From the NCBI GenBank assembly GCA_030672225.1, contig DAOVGW010000008.1:1-11723 (forward strand): a DNA stretch of 11,723 nucleotides, read 5' to 3'. Positions 7,697 to 11,723 of this stretch are shown one piece after another. Both the position numbers and the translations under genes were made by a program. Source of the DNA: Dehalococcoidales bacterium. Lineage in GTDB: Bacteria; Chloroflexota; Dehalococcoidia; Dehalococcoidales; ARS1013. A model generated the notes under the pieces. It was not told the origin of the DNA. It did not search any database and saw only the letters and a program-made list of their open reading frames with translations. Numbering within the stretch: position 1 is the first letter of the stretch; each line of letters begins with the position of its first letter.

Positions 7697-8174
7697 TAAA
7701 AATCTCCGCCGCTTTCTTAGTCGTCATCTGGCCATAGGTCTCTTTATCAACTGTCATTGTTGGGGCTAGAGCACAAGCGCCGATGCAGGCCACTGTCTCC
7801 AGTGTATACTCACGGTTCTCGGTAGTCTCTCCCGGCTTGATACCCAACCGCTTCTCCACCTCACGAAGAATGCGTGCCCCGCCTCGCACATGGCAGGCGG
7901 TACCGCGACACACCTTGACCAGCCTCTTGCCGGTAGGAGTAAGCTTGAACTGGGCATAAAAAGTGCTAACTGCATAGACAGTACTATTGGATAATTTAAG
8001 GAAATTGGCGATTGCCTCCATAGACTCTTCTGGCAGGTAGCCAAACCTCTCCTGGACTTCCTGGAGAAGGGGAATGAGGCTCTCTCTCCCCTTATTGTAG
8101 CGTGACAGAATATCGTCTAGCTGTTCCTTGATATTGTTTTCCACAGGCTCCCCGGTAGTGGTCGTTATCACCAA
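7674..8174 (-). CDS. NuoE/HydC/FdsG-like [2Fe-2S] subunit
   Basis: Small electron-transfer subunit that pairs with the NuoF-like protein, as NuoE does in complex I, HydC/HndA in NAD(P)-linked hydrogenases and FdsG in NAD-dependent formate dehydrogenases. The product (up to 166 residues, typical length) has the helical N-terminal half with IPLLQEVQERFGYLPEE (34-50) and the thioredoxin-like [2Fe-2S] half with ligands C89 and C94 in CRGTACH and C130 and C134 in CIGACALAP. First gene of the minus-strand operon; its end overlaps the next gene by 23 bases. The start is uncertain: the TTG at 8174 gives the longest form but has no clear ribosome binding site and lies only about 17 bases after the predicted transcription start. 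A GTG at 8144 has GGGGAG just 3 bases before it. Confidence 0.93.
   Translation of the reverse strand: MVITTTTGEPVENNIKEQLDDILSRYNKGRESLIPLLQEVQERFGYLPEESMEAIANFLKLSNSTVYAVSTFYAQFKLTPTGKRLVKVCRGTACHVRGGARILREVEKRLGIKPGETTENREYTLETVACIGACALAPTMTVDKETYGQMTTKKAAEIFSDQSKAK
7694..7707 (-). promoter_or_regulatory. Ribosome binding site and GTG start of the NuoF-GltD gene
   Basis: GGAG (7707 down to 7704 on the minus strand) lies 7 bases before GTG at 7696-7694, inside the end of the nuoE-like gene. The N-terminal stretch before the first cluster cysteine contains no alternative start in reasonable position, so this site sets the start and the 23-base overlap. Confidence 0.6.
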
Positions 8175-8176
8175 AT

Positions 8177-8210
8177 AATAGGCTCAGTAATCACCGAATT
8201 ATAGCCTATT
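8177..8210. repeat. Inverted repeat AATAGGCT-N18-AGCCTATT over the formate dehydrogenase promoter
   Basis: Two perfect 8-base arms (8177-8184 and 8203-8210) bracket the -10 element and predicted start site of the minus-strand operon. One arm touches the first base of the -10, the other lies in the short leader. Arm centres are 26 bases apart, roughly two and a half helical turns. It could be an operator for a dimeric repressor or an RNA/DNA hairpin; no regulator gene is in the window to match it. Confidence 0.4.
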
Positions 8211-8226
8211 TCATTTTTGTGTTCAA
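8198..8226 (-). promoter_or_regulatory. Sigma70-type promoter of the formate dehydrogenase operon
   Basis: On the minus strand TTGAAC (8226 down to 8221) is followed after exactly 17 bases by a perfect TATAAT (8203 down to 8198). The start would fall near 8191. Position directly upstream of the nuoE-like gene supports a real promoter. A second short inverted repeat, GTTCA-N6-TGAAC (8221-8236), covers the -35. Confidence 0.65.
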
Positions 8227-8273
8227 GTTGATGAACCCGCTTAACTGGTTTGATACAGGTGATGCCCCTTCTA

Positions 8274-8302
8274 ATGCCAAACCTTTCCAGGCAGGGTATA
8301 AT
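8274..8302 (+). promoter_or_regulatory. Sigma70-type promoter of the carboxyltransferase genes
   Basis: A perfect TATAAT at 8297-8302 has ATGCCA (four of six to TTGACA) 17 bases upstream at 8274-8279. The predicted start near 8309 leaves a leader of about 70 bases before the TTG at 8379. The -10 lies inside the inverted repeat CAGGG-N9-CCCTG (8292-8310). The leader also contains TGTGATA twice (8309-8315 and 8321-8327), 12 bases apart. Confidence 0.55.
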
Positions 8303-8310
8303 TTGCCCTG
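8292..8310. repeat. Inverted repeat CAGGG-N9-CCCTG enclosing the plus-strand -10
   Basis: Perfect 5-base arms at 8292-8296 and 8306-8310 flank TATAATTTG, so the -10 element forms the centre of the palindrome. This geometry is what a repressor operator at a promoter often looks like, but arms this short can arise by chance. Confidence 0.3.
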
Positions 8311-8378
8311 TGATAAGTGGTGTGATATGATTACTCGTAGCTATATTCAAGATTTATTTAGGAGATGAGTTAGTTTAA

Positions 8379-9929
8379 TTGACGACTAATGACAGACTGG
8401 ATGGCCTGACCAGGCTAAAGAAACAGGCTGAGGCCGGCGGTGGTAAAGAGCGTACCGAGCGGCAGCAGGCACAGGGGAAGCTAACTGCTCGGGAAAGACT
8501 TGAGCTTTTGCTTGACCCGGGAAGCTTTAATGAACTAGGCACCCTTATCAGCCACCGGGCTACTGACTTTGGGCTGGCCGAGCAAAAGTACCTGGGTGAT
8601 GCTGTAGTTAGCGGCAGCGGCAAGATAGACGGCCGGCCGGTTTTTATCTATTCCCAGGATTTTACTGTTCTTGGCGGCTCAATATCCGAGGTGGCGGGGC
8701 AAAAGGTCTGCCAGGCTATGGATATGGCCCTTAGCAGTGGTGTGCCGATAATTGCTATATATGACTCCGGTGGGGCACGCATTCAAGAGGGTGTGGCTAG
8801 CCTTAGTGGCGTCGGTGAAATGCTGCTCAGAAATACCCTGTGCTCGGGGGCTATCCCGCAGTTATCAGTAATAGTCGGGCCCAGTGCCGGCGGTGCCGTC
8901 TACTGCCCGGCGATAACCGACTTTGTCTTTATGGTTAAGGGGATAAGTCAGATGTATATCACCGGCCCTGATGTGGTTAAGGCGGTTACCGGCGAGGAAA
9001 TAAGCCACCAACAGCTGGGTGGAGCCGAGGTCCATGCTCGGAAAAGTGGTGTTGCCCACTTCATAGCTGATAGTGAAGTCGAGTGCTTTAAGATGGTGCG
9101 CCGGCTGCTCGGTTTTCTGCCACAGAGCTACAAGGCTCCTCTGCCTCAAGTAGAGCTTGGTGACGACCCCGAGCGGACGGATGAGAGCTTGCTTGGCTTA
9201 ATACCGGATGACCCCAGGAAGCCTTACGATATGATGAAGCTAATCACAAGCGTGGTTGATGATGGCGACTTCATGGAGGTGCACCGGCATTTTGCCCCCA
9301 ATATCATCGTTGGTTTTGCCCGCCTGGATGGCAAGCCGATAGGAATCGTCGCCCAGCAGCCAGCCTGTTTAGCCGGGGTTATTGATATTGATGCCTCGGT
9401 TAAGGCGGCCAGATTTGTTCGCTTCTGCGATGCCTTTAACATTCCCTTGATTAGCTTTGTTGATGTCCCCGGCTTTATGCCTGGCTCAGCGCAAGAGCAC
9501 CACGGTATCATCCGCCATGGCGCCAAGCTTATCTATGCCTATGCTGAGGCTACCGTGCCCAAGGTTACCGTTATCACCCGCAAGGCTTACGGTGGCGCCT
9601 ATATCGTAATGAGCTCAAAACACCTGCGTGGTGACATTAACTATTCCTGGCCCACAGGAGACATTGCTTTTATGGGGGCAGAGGGGGCGGTGAATGTCAT
9701 CTTTAGAAGGGCTATCGCCCAGTCAGATAACCCGGCTGAGACGCGGCAGAAGTTGGTCAGTGAATACAGGGAGAAATTTGATAACCCTTATACGGCAGCC
9801 GCCCTGGGCTATATTGATGATGTCATTGACCCCAGGCAGACACGCCCCAAATTAATCAGGGCGCTTGAGATGCTAAAGGACAAGGTCCAGAGCAATCCAC
9901 CCAAGAAGCACGGCAATATTCCGCTGTAA
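8379..9929 (+). CDS. Acyl-CoA carboxyltransferase (propionyl/methylmalonyl-CoA family, 12S-like)
   Basis: Carboxyltransferase of the PccB/MmdA/AccD5 family, which moves CO2 between carboxybiotin and an acyl-CoA. The 516-residue product is full length for the family. The N-terminal crotonase-like half has GKLTARERLELLLDPGSF (33-50), GGARIQEG (131-138) and GPSAGGAVY (167-175); the C-terminal half has FVDVPGFMPGSAQEHHGI (360-377) and RKAYGGAYIVMSSKHL (401-416); it ends KKHGNIPL, as in PccB-type proteins. The Gly-rich loops form the two oxyanion holes. Ile409 in GGAYIV sits where PccB-type enzymes have the acyl-selecting residue. Start is TTG; an AGGAG (8360-8364) lies 14 bases upstream, longer than ideal, yet the following residues fit the family. 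Substrate could be propionyl-CoA, methylmalonyl-CoA or acetyl-CoA; the 5S-like gene next door favours transcarboxylase or anaplerotic use. Confidence 0.93.
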   Translation: MTTNDRLDGLTRLKKQAEAGGGKERTERQQAQGKLTARERLELLLDPGSFNELGTLISHRATDFGLAEQKYLGDAVVSGSGKIDGRPVFIYSQDFTVLGGSISEVAGQKVCQAMDMALSSGVPIIAIYDSGGARIQEGVASLSGVGEMLLRNTLCSGAIPQLSVIVGPSAGGAVYCPAITDFVFMVKGISQMYITGPDVVKAVTGEEISHQQLGGAEVHARKSGVAHFIADSEVECFKMVRRLLGFLPQSYKAPLPQVELGDDPERTDESLLGLIPDDPRKPYDMMKLITSVVDDGDFMEVHRHFAPNIIVGFARLDGKPIGIVAQQPACLAGVIDIDASVKAARFVRFCDAFNIPLISFVDVPGFMPGSAQEHHGIIRHGAKLIYAYAEATVPKVTVITRKAYGGAYIVMSSKHLRGDINYSWPTGDIAFMGAEGAVNVIFRRAIAQSDNPAETRQKLVSEYREKFDNPYTAAALGYIDDVIDPRQTRPKLIRALEMLKDKVQSNPPKKHGNIPL

Positions 9930-10046
9930 AGAGGTCGTTTCTCCGCCATTCGAAGGGGTAAGTATTAAGGCCTGAGACTCTTCGAGGGGTGAGGTGGATA
10001 AACAATCTCCAAAGCGGTGGTGGACTTAAAAAGGGGAATGATAGCA
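9930..10046 (+). other. Spacer between carboxyltransferase genes with imperfect direct repeat
   Basis: This 117-base gap has no credible ORF. It contains two related blocks, TTCGAAGGGGTAAG (9949-9962) and TTCGAGGGGTGAG (9981-9993), 32 bases apart start to start, and then the AAGGGG ribosome binding site of the next gene at 10031-10036. I see no clear terminator hairpin with a T-run, so readthrough from the upstream gene is likely. The meaning of the repeated block is unknown. Confidence 0.35.
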
Positions 10047-11723
10047 ATGGAGAAAAATCCTCTGAAAATTACAGACCTTACCCTGCGTGACGGGCACCAG
10101 TCGCTACTGGCTACCAGGATGCGCACCGAAGATATGGTGCCTGTTGCCCCGGAGATGAATAAAGCCGGCTTTTATTCCATGGAGGTCTGGGGTGGCGCTA
10201 CCTTTGATGTGCCCACCAGATTCCTTAATGAAGACCCGTGGCAGAGGCTGCACACTCTGAAGAAGCTGACACCGGATACCCCACTCCAGATGCTGCTCCG
10301 GGGGCAGAACCTGGTCGGTTATCGCAACTACGCCGATGATGTCGTTTCTGCTTTTGTTCATCACGCCGCTGAATTGGGCATTGACATCTTCAGGGTTTTT
10401 GATGCCGTAAATGACGAGCGTAACTTTGAGACTGCACTTTTAGCGATTAAGGAGTGCGGCAAACATGCCCAGCTGACACTGTGCTACTCACTGACCGAGC
10501 CCAAGATGGGCGGGCCGGTTTACAATCTTGACTATTATGTAAAAAAGGCACTGAAACTCCAGGACATGGGAGCCGACAGCCTGTGTATCAAGGATATGGC
10601 TGGTCTTATATCTCCTGATGATGCCTATACGTTAATTAAGGCACTTAAAGAAGTATTAAAGATACCGGTACAACTGCACACTCATTACACCAGCGGCATG
10701 GCGTCTATGAGCTGCCTCAAGGCTATTGAGGCCGGAGTTGACATAATTGATACTACTCTGGCTCCCTTTGCCCTGCGCTCATCACATCCGGCCATTGAGC
10801 CTATTGTTGTTGCTCTTCAGGGGACGCCCCGGGACACCGGGCTTGATTTGGCCCACCTGCTCAAGCTAGGGCAGTATTTTGAATCTATAGCCCCCAAGTA
10901 CCGCGACTTTATGAGTACCAATAGAATGTCGGTTATTGATACTGCGGTGCTGATGCACCAGGTTCCCGGTGGTATGATATCCAATTTGTTAGCTCAGTTG
11001 AAGGAGGCTAATGCCCTGGACCGTCTTGGTGAGGTCTATGAGGAGTTGCCGCGAGTTAGAAAAGAGCTTGGTTACCCGCCTCTGGTGACGCCTACCAGCC
11101 AGATTGTCGGCATTCAGGCGGTTCAGAATGTCCTCTTGGGCCGCTATAAGGTAATATCAGCCCAGGTAAAGGACTATTGCTATGGGCTATACGGTAAGTC
11201 ACCAGCCCCAATTGACCCTGAAATTCAGAAATTGGTGCTTAAGGGCTATGAACGGGGAGAAACTCCGATTACCTGCCGACCGGCGGATGTACTTGAGCCG
11301 GAGCTAGAGAAGGCTTATGAGGCGACCAAGGACATTGCCCAGGATATCGGTGATATACTCATTTATGCCCTCTATCCTACCACTGGCATGCGCTTCCTCA
11401 GGTGGAAGTATGGCCTGGAGACGCCGCCCCCGGAAACAAAGCCCAGGACCCTGGAGGACATAAAGCGTGAGGACGAGCTTATCGCCAGGGTAAAGGCTGG
11501 AAAACTGGGAGAGAAGGAGGTAGGTGTCGGTGTTGAGGCGGTTGATGCCGCTGGTGCTCCACCAAAAGAGGCTCCGGTCAGCGCTTCTGCCGTAGACCCA
11601 GTGCCGACCGAGGAAGCGGCACCACCCCCGCCAGCAGAGGCTGAAGTTGAAGAGACGAACATAGCAGCCCCGATGCCGGGCATGATACTACACTACCAGG
11701 CAAAGGTAGGCGATGAGGTCAAG
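10047..11723 (+). CDS. pycB: Pyruvate/oxaloacetate carboxyltransferase with C-terminal biotin carrier domain (PycB/OadA/5S-like), cut by window edge
   Basis: Moves a carboxyl group between biotin and pyruvate/oxaloacetate; relatives are pyruvate carboxylase subunit B, oxaloacetate decarboxylase alpha and the 5S subunit of transcarboxylase. 559 codons are visible with no stop. The TIM-barrel domain has TLRDGHQS (12-19, metal ligand D15), EVWGGATFD (46-54), RVFDAVND (116-123), CIKDMAGL (180-187) with K182 as the expected carbamylated metal-binding lysine, and QLHTHYTSG (209-217) with metal ligands H211 and H213. A conserved PYC/OADA domain follows (about 290-490, HQVPGGMISNL at 304-314), then an Ala/Pro/Glu-rich linker (about 497-538) and the start of a biotinyl domain (APMPGMILHYQAKVGDEVK, 541-559). 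The biotinylated Lys lies past the edge. ATG at 10047 is preferred over the in-frame ATG at 10038 because AAGGGG is 10 rather than 1 base away. Confidence 0.92.
   Translation, partial: MEKNPLKITDLTLRDGHQSLLATRMRTEDMVPVAPEMNKAGFYSMEVWGGATFDVPTRFLNEDPWQRLHTLKKLTPDTPLQMLLRGQNLVGYRNYADDVVSAFVHHAAELGIDIFRVFDAVNDERNFETALLAIKECGKHAQLTLCYSLTEPKMGGPVYNLDYYVKKALKLQDMGADSLCIKDMAGLISPDDAYTLIKALKEVLKIPVQLHTHYTSGMASMSCLKAIEAGVDIIDTTLAPFALRSSHPAIEPIVVALQGTPRDTGLDLAHLLKLGQYFESIAPKYRDFMSTNRMSVIDTAVLMHQVPGGMISNLLAQLKEANALDRLGEVYEELPRVRKELGYPPLVTPTSQIVGIQAVQNVLLGRYKVISAQVKDYCYGLYGKSPAPIDPEIQKLVLKGYERGETPITCRPADVLEPELEKAYEATKDIAQDIGDILIYALYPTTGMRFLRWKYGLETPPPETKPRTLEDIKREDELIARVKAGKLGEKEVGVGVEAVDAAGAPPKEAPVSASAVDPVPTEEAAPPPPAEAEVEETNIAAPMPGMILHYQAKVGDEVK

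Noticed and set aside
8168..8350. A 60-codon minus-strand ORF spanning the divergent promoter region
   Set aside because: It overlaps both promoters and the nuoE-like start in another frame, begins with TTG, lacks a ribosome binding site and resembles no family I recognise.
8365..8373. Start-stop mini-ORF ATG-AGT-TAG just before the carboxyltransferase
   Set aside because: The AGGAG abuts the ATG with no spacer, so initiation there is unlikely. It probably arises by chance within the leader.
11372..11683. Minus-strand Ala/Ser/Gly-rich ORF of about 100 codons
   Set aside because: It is the antisense reading of the Ala/Pro/Glu-rich linker of the PycB-like protein; its low complexity mirrors that linker.

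Overview
The window looks like bacterial chromosome from an anaerobe that uses formate/CO2 chemistry, most plausibly a Dehalococcoidia-like member of the Chloroflexota. That placement is inference from protein flavour and gene content (Cys-type NAD-linked formate dehydrogenase, split pyruvate carboxylase-type subunit, many TTG/GTG starts, roughly balanced base composition); no rRNA or marker gene here settles it. Coding density is high and every gene reads in one of two divergent blocks.

Left block, minus strand, read from about 8.2 kb down to base 1: a NuoE-like [2Fe-2S] subunit, a very large NuoF-like subunit fused to a complete GltD/NfnB-type FAD oxidoreductase, and an FdhA/FdsA-type molybdopterin formate dehydrogenase catalytic subunit. 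The order matches that of soluble NAD-dependent formate dehydrogenases (gamma-beta-alpha). Next come acpS (holo-ACP synthase), then yebC, ruvC and the start of ruvA, which runs off the left edge. Spacing is tight (overlaps or gaps of 2 to 13 bases) except for 129 bases between acpS and yebC, where a separate candidate promoter lies.

Right block, plus strand: a biotin-dependent carboxyltransferase of the propionyl/methylmalonyl-CoA family (12S-like), then a pyruvate/oxaloacetate carboxyltransferase (5S-like) whose C-terminal biotin-carrier domain is cut by the right edge. Together they could form a methylmalonyl-CoA:pyruvate transcarboxylase, or supply carboxyltransferase subunits to acyl-CoA and pyruvate carboxylases whose biotin carboxylase is encoded elsewhere.

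The 204-base divergent region between the blocks (8175-8378) holds two convincing sigma70-type promoters, each with a perfect TATAAT and each embedded in an inverted repeat, so both blocks may be under regulation. The most interesting element is the NuoF-GltD fusion: it gives one formate dehydrogenase complex two separate nicotinamide sites, an FMN site, an FAD site and extra iron-sulfur ligands, suggesting NADH/NADPH coupling or flavin-based electron bifurcation. I saw no mobile element, CRISPR array, rRNA or tRNA gene.
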